The position numbers and the translations under genes are program-made. 64,000 bases of DNA from Helichrysum umbraculigerum (taxonomy: Eukaryota; Streptophyta; Magnoliopsida; Asterales; Asteraceae), in contig CATIUR010000004.1 in assembly GCA_949592205.1 (NCBI GenBank), positions 70,033,837 to 70,097,836 on the forward strand, written 5' to 3'. The notes beneath the pieces are model-generated. The model was not told the origin of the DNA. It did not search any database and worked only from the letters and a program-made list of their open reading frames with translations. Positions 36,745 through 48,340 of this stretch are shown piece after piece (the stretch's first letter is position 1; the number at the start of each line of letters is the position of its first letter).

Positions 36745-38145
36745 ATGACAACTCGAAAACCCACTTCTTGCCTCATTTCAAAGGATGAATTTAAGGCAAT
36801 GGATGAAACGAAATTCTTTTATTACTTAGAAAAAGAGATAGGATCTGATTTCTTTTCACCTTCTTCCTCTAAAGCTAAGGAAACCTCCGACACCCAAGAA
36901 GAATTGAGTACCCCACTTTCCATCCCAAAACATTGCGTGGACTTTGATAACACGGATCTGTTACCTGACCTTGCGTCATCTCCAGAAGATCACTCTCCAA
37001 CTTTGCATTTGCCTGGTTTACCAAATTCTGTCCACTTCAATTATCTTCCCGAAAATGAAGTAAAACCTCCGAAATTTCGTGACTTAATCACCCTCATTCC
37101 TGAAACATCAGTATATACCCAAACCACGTCCGATTCTCGTAATGACGGCATCTTTCTATTCCTGTCACACGAACCCAAATATAACATTTATCGAGTGGTG
37201 GATAAGGTTCCATCAGTCAAGTCAGAACAACCTTGTTTTGAAGAACGCCACCTTGGTGCTTCTTTCGATCCTTCCCGTAGGGTAGACGTCTATAAAGCAT
37301 TCGTCAGGCAATTAACCTATGCCGAACTCCCATTTTCTTACGAACAACGAGAAACGATTGCCAAATTAGAGAAACAAGTAGAATTCCAGCTTTGCCTGTC
37401 AAGTCAAGAATGCGAAAACCCTTCCACAAATTTCAGAGACCAAGAACTAAAGTTTATAGCAGATTTAGATCTACTCTTTGAATCATTTGCCGACATGGAT
37501 TTTCTCCTAATATCTATGATATTAATCAATCACAATGTCGCCGCAATGATCAACACACTTGAGTTCTGGATAGAACGAGATCCGATGATCCCCATCGTCA
37601 TTCCTGGTAAAATTCCATCCTTTGTTGACCCCGCCTCTTACTTGATCTCCAATTTACGAGACGTTTTTCCTGATTCCACCAAGGAAAGAATCGACATAGC
37701 TTTCTTCGCAAAAAGAAAAGACCTTCATGTCAAGCTTACTCAAATCTTTGCCTTTACCAAATACCCCTTCACTTCTACACAAAAAGCCAAAATCAGTGAA
37801 CTCTGTAGGATAGTTAAGTCTACAACCGGAGAACCTGATTCACAGGAGGAGAATGCTTTTGTGGAAATCATGAATAAACTCACTCACGGTCTGAATTACA
37901 AAGACCAAGGAGCACGCAACGGTTTGTCAAACCCCAAAAAGATAAAGAAAGCTTATAATAAGTTGATTGATGATCTTCTCAATCTAGGATACGAGGAACG
38001 AAAAGTCCTAGGGAAATTAAAGAATCGTCATTATTTATTTTACAATGTCATTCGGGAGCTTTCAAAATGTTTTGTGCCTAAAAACATTCGCTTAAGGGAG
38101 AAAATCTCAACCCTTTCCCTTTATAGGGATCGGAATGAATCGTAA
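36745..38145 (+). CDS. Unknown 466-residue protein with a duplicated PF-x3-Q domain, in the gag position of an Athila derivative
   Basis: An uninterrupted ORF starting about 145 bases after the primer site. The N-terminal 170 residues are Ser/Pro-rich. Two related domains follow at about residues 175-250 and 316-395. Each has a basic-aromatic helix (VYKAFVRQL; LHVKLTQIF), then Pro-Phe-Ser/Thr-x2-Gln, then Ile-x-Lys/Glu-Leu and an acidic loop. The second carries VKSTTGEP; the Athila piece at 20010-20819 has VKETTGHP at the same place. No CCHC knuckle, capsid motif or catalytic motif is visible. Its intact frame contrasts with the decayed ORF downstream, which suggests selection or recent mobilisation. 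The function is unknown; a structural or RNA-binding role is a guess. Confidence 0.7.
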   Translation: MTTRKPTSCLISKDEFKAMDETKFFYYLEKEIGSDFFSPSSSKAKETSDTQEELSTPLSIPKHCVDFDNTDLLPDLASSPEDHSPTLHLPGLPNSVHFNYLPENEVKPPKFRDLITLIPETSVYTQTTSDSRNDGIFLFLSHEPKYNIYRVVDKVPSVKSEQPCFEERHLGASFDPSRRVDVYKAFVRQLTYAELPFSYEQRETIAKLEKQVEFQLCLSSQECENPSTNFRDQELKFIADLDLLFESFADMDFLLISMILINHNVAAMINTLEFWIERDPMIPIVIPGKIPSFVDPASYLISNLRDVFPDSTKERIDIAFFAKRKDLHVKLTQIFAFTKYPFTSTQKAKISELCRIVKSTTGEPDSQEENAFVEIMNKLTHGLNYKDQGARNGLSNPKKIKKAYNKLIDDLLNLGYEERKVLGKLKNRHYLFYNVIRELSKCFVPKNIRLREKISTLSLYRDRNES

Positions 38146-39879
38146 AACAATTCTCTCCGAAAAGGTCGAGGCTCGCGACTTTAAAAGAGCATATTTTAGT
38201 ATACATATAGTAATAAATAAATTTTTGAAAGTTTCTTTTAAAAGAAAAACGTTTTTAAAGTTTTTGCCTGAAAACACGTGCAAGACAAAAAAACGTACAA
38301 CGTTAAGCTTTTAGCCGAAACATGTACATTCAGCAAGTCCACGTCAGACAAATAATTTTTAAAACACCCAAAAATACACTAAGTTTAATATTTTAGGTTG
38401 ATTTTAATTGTCCTGTAAAAATTTGCGCATTTCTTAAAATGTCTATAACGTAACAAGAAAACTAACAAGTAACTAGTTACATCAAAGCTACTTAGGATTC
38501 ATGTCAATAATTAGCAAGGCACTAGAATTTAATCTAGGGGATTAGTCTTATAAGTACATTAGGGACCATATGTAAGGAATAAAGTACATAGGAGTATGAC
38601 AAATATTCTCATGGACCACAAACCTTCCATATGATCTCCTAATTCAAAAACAAGAAAAAGAAAAACTTCAACTCCTTCCTCCCTCACACCAAAACCGGCC
38701 ATCCCCACACCACCATGAACCACCATTAAATCTCCATCAAACTCTACAATATTGCGTCCTTTTGAACTCCTCGTTGTATGTTATTCTCGGTTGTACATTC
38801 GTTTTGAAGTTTTACGCACTAAAACAAAGGTATGATCATAAGAAACCTACTTTGAAGTTAAAATATCTTATTTTATGAAGTTGGCTAAGTTAGTAACTAG
38901 GAATTAGGACTTTTCTTGGTTAGATGCTTAGGAACTACATGTTACTACCACTTACCCATGCTAATTCACACTAATTTGACTCTTTCAAGAGGATGTACTT
39001 TGACCTATTGATTAAGTCTAGAATTTTGCTTGATTAAGTGTTAGTTGTTAAATATTTAAGTAATTCTGGTGTTTTGAGTGATTGCTCTATGTTAATTGCA
39101 CAATGCGGATAAATTAGGATTAACAAGTTTGACTTTTGAAAGTCAACAACAAGTTAACTAGCATGCATAAATAGAATAGTGAATTAGGATTACTTGACAA
39201 CTCTTGCTTACTAGTATACTTGTACTTGCTTGACTAGTTAAAGTAGGCAATATAACTAGAGAATCATTATTGTGAAAACAAAAGTCTTGAATAAAACCAA
39301 ACACATGGGTGACATAACTCTTTATGCATAACCTAGCTTGTTTACCAATTAGGAAATGTCTAAGATAATGTATACATGTATAGGTTATAATTTTGGTATG
39401 CGGACACTTGAAATTATAATTTGAAGTAAGCTTTGACCTAAAAAGTCAACTTGAAGTATTGCATTTTTAAAAACAAATCAATTGTAATTTTTATTCAAAA
39501 ACCTTACTTCAACTTGGAGTTTTAAAAGTCAAAACCTACTGGCAACTATAAAATGTGAAATAACGACGTTTCAAATTTGGGTAACACCAAACTTTGCAAA
39601 TGACATTACTTCACAATAAGGTTACCGCCATTCCGTGACTATATATTTTCACATATTAATGATTGCCTTAGCATTATAAAAACTGATTATTGGTCACTTG
39701 GGGACATTTGATATTTAATGTAATCTTTGGACTGTCAAAAATTTAAAGCCATCATTTCGAATTTTCCATTGGGAATTTCAAGAAGTGCTTTAAATTCTCT
39801 CTTTCTTAAGAATCTATTACTTTAAATCTCTCATGTTCTCAGGTACTATGTCGCCGAAGAAGAAAAAGCTAAACCCAGC
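38146..39879 (+). other. Noncoding stretch between the two Athila ORFs, possible intron
   Basis: About 1.7 kb without a gene. It starts with CGACTTTAAAAGAGC, which parallels the post-ORF text of the minus-strand Athila at about 4910-4930 before that similarity is lost. A gene-like leader (38690-38830, CACCACCATGAACC) precedes AAAGGTATGA (donor-like, 38826-38835). TTCTCAGGTAC at about 39836-39846 is acceptor-like and directly precedes the next coding frame. A spliced RNA feeding the downstream ORF is possible. Confidence 0.4.
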
Positions 39880-41667
39880 ATGACCACTTACAGGATCCCT
39901 CGCTATCTTAGTGCATCACCCGATCACGACCAGATGGCATGCATCTGGAGGGATAAGAAATTCGGTCGTTTCTGTTATGTGGAGTGGGAAAAGTTGCAAA
40001 CATTAGGATTCAGACAGAGACTAGAAAGCCTACTCAGTTATCCAGTTGAGGGTCAGCAGTTCGAGTCCTTAAAAAGGTTGTTCAACATTGATGAACCGGT
40101 ATACATGGAAATGGCTACCGAGTTCATGACCACCTACACATTTGAGACAGGGAGTAGAGTTGGAGACGATTTGATCACATTCCGATACATGGGTAGTTCA
40201 TTCACCTTGTCACTAGCCTAGTTTGCACAGCACTTGGATCTATACACACCAGAGGAGATACATTCCCCTCTATTCACTAGTGGAGCCACCTCGATTTCCA
40301 CCTCGATCACACTAGCCGAGGCATGGAGTAGCTTATCATCAGCAACATATTTCTCGAGTATGAAAGCTACAAGACTCAGAGATCCAGTCCTACAAATTCT
40401 ACATAAGCTGATAGCCTGTTCATTCGATGGAAAATACACGACGAGCGGTCGGGTTGCCAGCTTTGATGTTGCCATGATGACATGTATCCTCGAGAGGAGG
40501 AACATTCAGGTTGCCCATTTAGTTGCACAGCGGATTTTGGAAGAAAAGGACTTTGGTGCAAAGAGATCATTTATGGGTCCAGTAATTACAAGGTTGATTT
40601 GAAAAATGGGATTGATTAGGACAGCAGAGGTAGAGAGATTCAAGAGCCTGCCAAGATGGAGTGCCCAGCCGATAGATTACGATTTTCTTAGGAGCATGGA
40701 TATACTTCGGATTCTGAGAGACGGGACTGTTGACATTAGGGCACGATCATCGGACCCTGATAGTATTGATACATTGGTACCGGGTCTAGTTCTACCTAGG
40801 GAAGCAAAGAAGAGGAAACATCCCAAATAGACCAGCGACTCAGATTCAGATGAAGATGAGGATGCAGATGATCACGATGACCCAGTTGTATCACCACCAG
40901 TAGTACCACAGCCAACTAGGCCCGGACCTTCTACCCCGGCTCCTAGAGCTCAGATGCCCGCTTACATATACCATTACGGGACACCTCCAGGTCCAGACTA
41001 TTGGTACTGGCTGATGCAGATGCAGGTCAGATGTTATAGAGCTATGAGGCAGTAGATCGCAGGGATGCCAGTGAGCCCACTTCCAGACATACCGTGTGGA
41101 TTGGGCCGAGCGCCACCACATTTATATCCCCTTGCAGTTCCTGCTCCGGCACCTCACCGACATCCAGTTCGTGACCGTGGCCATGGTTTACCCCCTCGCA
41201 CAGTTCCACCTGGGCCCCGAGCACCACCAGCACAGGTCCCTACTCCGATACAGCATGTTCCCTCAATTGTTGGTTCAGTCAGGGGGCATACTTGGCGAAG
41301 CAGCAGGATATCCAGAGTCTCTACGCGAGCCACCATTGTTTAAAGTCATAGGATTCTCAGGAGTGCCAGCCCTGTAGCTGCACCGATTGATACAATATCC
41401 TCTCACAGACAGACTGATTTATTCAGAGGACACTCTCAGCAGAGGACACCTGAGATCCCACTTGACAGCTTTGACATGCCCGCAGGAGAATTTGTTGATC
41501 ATTTGATACAGGATGGAGTATTCACCACAGGTACACCAGATGCAGAGGCTGATCGAGATGCATCAGACGAAGGCACCCACTATCAGCACGATGATTCTTC
41601 ATCAGATGAGACATCTCCTGGACTTGTAGTATCTTCAGCAGCAGTATCACCACCAGCCGAGCAATAG
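39880..41667 (+). pseudogene. Athila ORF (ATHILA ORF-1/env-like family) with five in-frame stops
   Basis: One frame of 596 codons runs from 39880 to TAG 41665. It is broken by TAG 40219, TGA 40600, TAG 40828, TAG 41053 and TAA 41341, with no frameshift. The early part (ITFRYMGSSFTLSL followed by FAQHLDLYTPEEI) resembles the conserved block of plant Athila ORF-1/putative transposon proteins. The middle is helical. From 40831 it is acidic and then Pro-rich, and the end is acidic (DDSSSDETSP). The frame is open upstream of 39880 back to the acceptor-like site. All five stops are one C-to-T change from a Gln or Arg codon. The role in the living family is uncertain (env-like or structural). Confidence 0.65.
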
Positions 41668-43442
41668 ATTGCTCCGCTTTCTGACTTCCTTCTATTTTAT
41701 ATCAAGACTTTATTATTATTGTGTGTATTTGATGTACTGTGGATGCATAGAAATCACCTCTATCTAGTTACTACTTTATTATGCTATCACTTTACTTTTC
41801 TTATTAGCAGCTTTTATTTAATTGTTGAGTGGCATGTGTGTTTGATTTAAACACTATTTATAGAAGACCAAAGCAAAGGAAACTGTGGATCTCGCCATGA
41901 AGAACGCAGGAGACGTAAGCTACAAATCGCGAAGCAGCAGACTTCTAACGAGTAGCCGACGACGTGCACAACAAAAGCGGTACACCGTTCCAAAAACCCT
42001 AATCTGTTTAACGCATTGATTATCTCATCCGATATTTCAAAAACTAAGTGTGGGATCCTAAAAACCACACTACACTTAAGAAACAATCCGAAAATAAGTA
42101 GAATATCTAAGTGTGGGATACTTCAACAAGAGGTACTCAACAAATAGATTCGAACATTAGGGACAATGTTCCTCTAAGTGTGGGATATACGGCCTTCAAC
42201 CGCAAGTTTTACCTCTTGTCCGTAAGTCAACATTTTCATCAAAAGGCTAAAAATGGAGAAATTTTCAAAAAATTTCGGATTCAAAAACATTATTCTTTAG
42301 GAATCCTATCTTTCAAAACTATAAATTACAGCAAGAAACAAGTTTTAACAAAAAAACATAACTGTTTTAGAATAAGATACGGACGAAAAAGGCAACACAT
42401 GGCTAGGCACACATTGACCAAAACATTCGATTCGTGAGGATTGAGCCCATAATTAGCATTCATCTTTACAATGCTTCACTTTTCGTTTCATGTGTGCGCC
42501 GATGTACGCATTTGAATTAGAACTTGCTCTTGCAATGCATTTCGAGATAACACCAATGAGTGCCATACGTGGCATAGGTACAACCTATCTTGATAACTTC
42601 TAAGGAAACCAAACAACCTTACACCACCAAACATCCACCCACTCGACCTTCACTCTTCACACCCAATCAAAACCTCCTATTATTCATCCCGAACCTACAG
42701 AAGTTTCATCTTCCAACAAATTTTCAGAGACACTCTCGATTTCCTAAGACTTTTGCAAGAAAAGCCATCACAACCCAATACCATTGAGAAACCTTCAAGG
42801 CGATAGAATAAATATATTAGTGAGGTCGGCATAATAGAAGAAAATAAAACAAAAAAAAAAAGAGAAAGAAAGAAAAGAATTATGCCGGCACGACCAAGAA
42901 AAGGAAGATAAATCCAAAGAAAAGGGCTACAAAATCTTTCCAAAATCTGAGAAACTTCAAAAGAGACTCTCTCAAGAAAAACACCCCAGTTTCGAGAAAA
43001 TAAATGAGAAAAAACCCATCACACCCCTCATCACACACCTTCTTCAAAACCAAGCAACCGATTCCTTTCCAAGATATCTCGAGAGGTTAGTATCGTCCTC
43101 ATTAAAAGTGATGGAGATTTGATTCTTGATCAAGCCTATGATGAGAATGCTGCATGACTGGCTATCTGAGTGATTGACACTAGTAAGTAGGAAACCCTAA
43201 ACACCTGAGTGACTTGAGTGACCCACTTGTGAGGATTGCCTAGTCATGATCATCATATAAATTGCTCGAAGAAGGTATCAAATTCTACAAACCCTTAGCT
43301 TCCAGTAAAAACTCTTTCACAACTGTAATCTTATATTCTTTGGAGATAGTATCTCTAAAAACTAAGGGGATTAGAATCCTTCCAGAAACTTTTTATGAAT
43401 TAGTTTGCTTGAGGACAAGCAAAGTTCTAAGTGTGGGATACT
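41668..43442 (+). mobile_element. 3' noncoding internal region of the Athila element
   Basis: It contains AAGTGTGGGAT blocks (42045, 42105, 42175), GGACAATGTTCCTC (42160), text inverse to 4110-4260 (42420-42560), an A-rich tract (42835-42880), GATTCTTGATCAAGCC (43120) and TGAGTGACTTGAGTGACCC (43205). It ends GAGGACAAGC and AAGTGTGGGATACT before the LTR. No gene is seen. Confidence 0.65.
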
Positions 43443-45768
43443 TGATATCGCGTAAAAAGTCACGTTTTTACTACCGATATCTCTCTCATTCTGGAACGAT
43501 TCTTGGCATTTTAAACTCAAAAACATCACAAATCAATAGTATTATGCCAAGATGGTCAAAACAAGGTTGCACGATGAAAATCAAGCAAAACGGATGAAAA
43601 ACGAATATTCCACGCACATTTAAAGATTCAAGGCATCAAAACGCGATTTCAAGACAAAATTGCCCATCACCAACATCCATCTCATCCAATATGTTCATTT
43701 TCAAATTACGAATCCAACAGAAGAAGAATCAACAAAAACGGACGAAGAATGAAGATTTTACGTACGCCGGAAGATCCAAACGATTCGTACGAGACATCCA
43801 AAGATGGGAGACATATTTTTGGGATATCTTTTCATCAAATTATTTGTTTTTAAATTACGAATCCAACGCAAAAAGAATCAACGCAAATGGACACATAACG
43901 AAAAAAACACGCACGAATCATGAAACGAGGCAACAGGCGACGAACCGGGGCGGGTGGCAGCCAGCCGCCGCCGGCCAACCACCCACCGCCGCCGGCCACC
44001 CTGATCCCGCCTCGTTTCCGCTTTTTGGTCCTTGCGCGTACCCGGTGCACTACCTTTACATGCTTTTTGGTACCTGGTGCACTACCTTTACGTGCTTTTT
44101 CGTACCGGGTGCACCACCTTTTCCACCTTTTTCTAATGTGAGCCTTGGGATGCTAACGTGAGCCGAATTTCAACTAGGTTTCATTTCAACACAATCTCAT
44201 ATCCACACTCATATACATACTCACTCTTCCATTTCCACTTTCTCACTCTAGAAATTTTCTTATATTTTATAGTCTAGGATTATTGTAATTAATCTACGGA
44301 TTAACATAGAGGCTAGAACGAACGTTAGGGATTTGGAGATTTATCTTTGTACGTGTGAACGAGTTGTCAATCATAATAATACGATGCTATGCATTTATTT
44401 CCGGGTGATATCTAAACCTTTATCATACTTGCTTTATTTCATATTTTAATCATGTGTTATTGTCTGGTATGTGATATATTTGTTGCCATGAATTGTGAGT
44501 AGTATATTGTTGGGATTGTTGATGATGTAGATAATTATAAGTAAGGATGACATTATATAATTAGTGTACGACAATTGTAAAGTGATATGACGGCCCCTAT
44601 TCGACTGTTTATCTGATATAGTACTGGAAACGCTTCGAGCAAAGTACAAATATATGGAAGTCAATAAACGACCGAAGGTAGTTATATCACTGGAATCAGC
44701 TCTGGTCTAACAGTTGGAATTCCGAAAGGATAATACAACTTCGCAACTAACTGGTATATCCTACGAAAGTCAATACACAATAAAATGATGTTCGTAAAAC
44801 ACGTTCAGATAAAATAGGAATTAGTAAACCTTGTAATGTTAAGACTTTACGAACTTGAGTTTAATTTATGGAGTACCCTTTCTGGTTATCCACGTGACTG
44901 CAACCTAGTAATTAGGACTTGATCAACCTTAATTATGGTAAGTAGTTATCTGTGCCCATGACATGCAATAAGTAAGACACACTGAAACCACTCGTTGTAT
45001 ATATTAGGTTTACATTTTTGCTTTGCTTTACATTTAATTAGATAGAGTGTCTCTTTCACTGTCAATTACTCTTAACCGCATGTTGGATGTAAGAAGCCGT
45101 GAACTTACTATGTAAAGTACACTGTCTATTACTGAAAGGCATGGTCCGCATATGAAACATGTTTTAACAAACTGCGAATAATCCGGGGATGTATAACTGT
45201 TTGAAAATGAGAAACTTAAGTCGTAAGTCGAAGTAACTAGAGCTTAAATGAATGAAGATAAGGCTTCGGAATAATAGTAAAGTCGTAATGACCTAGAATC
45301 CTTAAAACACCAAGTCTTACAAAATCGGCGGTCTAAACATACGAAGTTATTAATTTATGTGCTAATTGAGTAGTAAACTATTTTAGGAGTTAAGAAAAGT
45401 TGGACCTATTAGCCCTATTTATTCTGTCATCCTGAAACAATAATTATCAAAATCTCAGCAATCACATATTTATCTTTATCTGCTTTCCTGTATTTTAATT
45501 TTCAGCAATTTACTTTCCTGCATTAGTCTTTAGTTTAAAAAAACCCCAAACCTACCTACTTGTCCCATCTTAAATACTTCCCTACCGAAAGCACCAGCTT
45601 TAATCACACACACGTTTCGATTCATAGAACGGTCTTAGGTCATACTTACCGCTTGCTAACCAGAGTAGGTAGTACGTATAATTTAAGCCCCGCTATTTAT
45701 AAATTTTAAAACCCCTACTGCGCCCACATCACCATCAGAAATCACAACGACCGGTTGCGGGTGCAACT
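43443..45768 (+). repeat. Right LTR of the Athila element
   Basis: 2,326 bp, collinear with 34033-36574 but with two deletions: one of about 18 bp removing the TATA box near 44175, and one of about 190 bp near 45410. The last base differs from the left LTR (GTGCAACT against GTGCAACA). Confidence 0.85.
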
Positions 45769-46223
45769 GACACATGGCAAATGTATAAACTTATTTTGTA
45801 TTCGTACAAAACTGATAAATCTTGTGATTACTACTCATGCTTTTATAACTGTCTAAACCTATGAACTCACCAAAAATATGTTGACGTTTTTAGTATGTAA
45901 TCTCAGGTACACAACAGCAGTATTGCTTGCATAGCATTAGCTAGAGTCGCACGGTTTTACAAATTGCATACGAGGAGATTTTCACACATCACTATATTTT
46001 GTATAAATTAGTTATGTTTATGAATCTCTTGGATCTTAATTGCGAACTCTAGGACTTGTAATCGATTGTAATCGATCTTTTGTAAACATCATATTTTCTG
46101 ATAAATGTATTTTCAAACGTCTCATTTAGAGGTCGTTTGCTTGTAACTATTGTGTGACGATCCACGATTAGTCGCGTTCCGACGCGACTTCCGCTGCTGT
46201 AAATTGGGGGGCGCGACACTTTC

Positions 46224-47109
46224 TTGATAAAAGAGCTAATAAAAGGAATAATCATAATATGATCAAGCTCGTTCATGGAGCTTAAAATGTTTCTCAATTA
46301 TTTTTCTTATGGAATAAGTATTCTTCTTATGAACTATGGACCGAGTTTGTAACATCACCAATAAACCCACCATCCTTTATACAGGAAAAGGGCAATGGCC
46401 CCCAACAACCCAATGGCTATTAGCTAGTTATAATGAACCTTTTCCCTAATTTTTAAGTAAGGCCCCAACTCACAACCATTCAAGTTCTCAATCTGCTACT
46501 CATCATGCCTTCAGTCTAACAAATAGTTGAACTAAATTCTCATTGTATAATCATTCTCCCAAAGAAATGTTATCTCAATAGCCGATGCGGGAATATAAGA
46601 TCCAAATAAAAGCCCCTTATGATTGGAGTTTGGAATACACAATGATTAGATATCTTTCAATATGTTTTAATTTATTCTTTTCATTAAACATGTATATATC
46701 ACTATATACCGACTCAAATTAATATTCTATGTTTAAGATTCTCCAATGATCTGTGTAAACAAAAATAATAATAATTATTATTATTATTATTATTACGTAT
46801 ATATTTATCTCTTACAATGGTAGAGTTAGATATGAAGTTAAATTTTGAGCTTTTTATGTTTGGTTGATTAATATTTCGAACGTTTTATCAATTGTTTCGG
46901 CAATTTTTTATTGGTTTTTAGCTACTAAAATAACTCGTTTTAAGTTACAAGTTTGTAACAAGTTGGTTGTTGCAAAACAGCCTTGTTCAGTTGCAAAAGA
47001 ACAATTTTCGAGCTATTTACTATTTTGATACTGTTTTGAGCCATTTTAACGACCGCTTAAAACTTTTTTTACTCCACGTGATCTAATTTTACTCTCTATA
47101 TGAAATGAT
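46224..47109. other. AT-rich DNA without recognised gene
   Basis: Nothing coding is seen. An (AAT/ATT)n microsatellite lies at about 46766-46796. Confidence 0.4.
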
Positions 47110-47279
47110 GATATGTTCACATAAATTTTACAAAAATTGTCCACAAAATGATGCGGACTAATGAATTGAAGGAAGAGAATGATGAGTGAGAAGTTACAAA
47201 TGAATTTGATTGGTTGATGATATGTGCCATGTCATTTTGTGAAACTTATTTTGTAAAAATTATGTGGATGTAGCGTATC
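47110..47279. mobile_element. Short foldback element, probable MITE
   Basis: About 170 bp. The left end GATATGTTCACATAAATTTT is matched by the inverted right end GATACGCTACATCCACATAA followed by TTTTACAAAA in both. Target duplications are not clear. Confidence 0.5.
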
Positions 47280-47609
47280 TCTAAAATTTTTTGATAACCT
47301 TTCACCAAAGATCATCTTCTTCGTTAAGAAATGGATGAGGTTCAGGTGAGAATGTGTGTTTTGAGGAGAAGATTTTAACCATTAAAAATTCACCACGTGT
47401 TACATAATCAAGTTTCATTTTAACCCCATTCACTTTCTTAATATTGTTTATTATCCCCTCCTACTTTCTTCCTCCCCGCCCTACACCCTACCACCTCCCA
47501 CCACCAGCGGTCGCCGGTCGACGGAATTTTTTTTTTTTTTTAATTAAAAAAAATTTTGAAATTTTTTTTTCATAATTTTTTTTCAATTGTTTCTACATAT
47601 TATCATTTT

Positions 47610-48060
47610 GTAGTGCATTTTGTTAATATTATATTGTATTTTATTATTTTTACTACATTTTCTATATATATATGTTTAGTAAATATTGTTCGTTTTTACT
47701 GCATTTTGTATATACAACTCGATCTAATATATATTGCTTTGTTTTTACTGCATTTTGTGTTATACATAGTTTATTTTGTACTGCATTTTGTTAAAATTAT
47801 ACTATATTTTTTTATTTTTACTGCATTTTGCATATATTTTATTTATTATATATTGTTTGTTTTTTTACTGCATTTTATATTATACACATTATCCAATTTT
47901 ACTGCATTTTGTATAAAAGTATAATACGCATTGTTGTTTTTACTGCATTTTAGCATATATTTCATTTAGTACATATTGTTCACTTTATACTGCATTTTAT
48001 ATTATACATAATCTATTTGTATGGCATTTTGTTCTTTTTACTGCATTTTGCATATATTTA
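47610..48060. repeat. Degenerate TTTTTACTGCATTTTG minisatellite
   Basis: About a dozen copies of TACTGCATTTTG or one-base variants, separated by AT-rich spacers of 15-50 nt that often contain ATATATT and TTGTT. The 122-codon frame across it is a by-product. Confidence 0.8.
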
Positions 48061-48079
48061 AGTAGAAAAGGGATATTAT

Positions 48080-48084
48080 ATATA

Positions 48085-48144
<60 letters not shown>
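48080..48144. repeat. (TA)n microsatellite
   Basis: An almost pure TA dinucleotide run of about 60 bases inside the foldback element. Confidence 0.9.
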
Positions 48145-48149
<5 letters not shown>

Positions 48150-48340
48150 AAATATTGAAAAAAAACTTTGAAAATTTTCATTTTTATGGAAAAAAAATTT
48201 CGGTGGTGGTTGGCGACAGCAGGTGGTGGTAGGTGGGGTTGGGGAAGAAGAAGGTAGAGGAGTAAGAAAAGAAATTGAAGGGGCTAAAATGTAAAAATTA
48301 AAATAATGGAAAGGGGTAGAGTGAAACTTTTTGTTATATA

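Larger units (their letters stand above)
34033..45768 (+). mobile_element. Athila-lineage element lacking reverse transcriptase and integrase
   Basis: 11,736 bp with LTRs 34033-36574 and 43443-45768, a tRNA-Asp-type primer site, one unusual intact ORF (36745-38145), a long noncoding insert-like stretch, a decayed Athila ORF (39880-41667) and a 3' region. No RT, RNase H, integrase, protease or zinc-knuckle motif occurs in any frame of the internal region. It must therefore have relied on enzymes from a related element. Confidence 0.85.
31577..46218 (+). mobile_element. Tekay-type solo LTR carrying a nested Athila element
   Basis: The LTR starts TGTGACACCC at 31577 and ends GGCGCGACA at 46218, with CTTTC duplicated at 31572-31576 and 46219-46223. 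Removing the Athila element and one GACAC copy leaves about 2.9 kb, similar in size and order to the solo LTR at 24752-27678. The two halves (31577-34032 and 45774-46218) join in the right order: the GGTGAGTTTCATAGCCCC region, then CTCAGGTACAC, then the terminal G-run. Confidence 0.9.
47405..48340. mobile_element. Foldback element with long diverged inverted repeats and a minisatellite core
   Basis: The left arm (about 47405-47525: AAGTTTCATTTTAACCCC, then a C-rich stretch with CACCACCAGCGG) is the diverged inverse of the right arm (about 48190-48335: GGTGGTGGTTGGCGACAG, then GGGGTAGAGTGAAACTT). T- and A-rich tracts lie inside each arm. The core is the TACTGCATTTTG array and a (TA)n run. It may be a Mutator-like or other foldback element; the duplication is not identified. 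Confidence 0.5.

Noticed and set aside
41665..41850. Hydrophobic continuation after the last TAG of the Athila ORF, suggesting an envelope-type membrane segment
   Set aside because: The T-rich DNA would give hydrophobic residues by chance; no other support for an added segment.
47556..47924. 122-codon highly hydrophobic ORF
   Set aside because: It is a by-product of the TACTGCATTTTG minisatellite in T-rich DNA.
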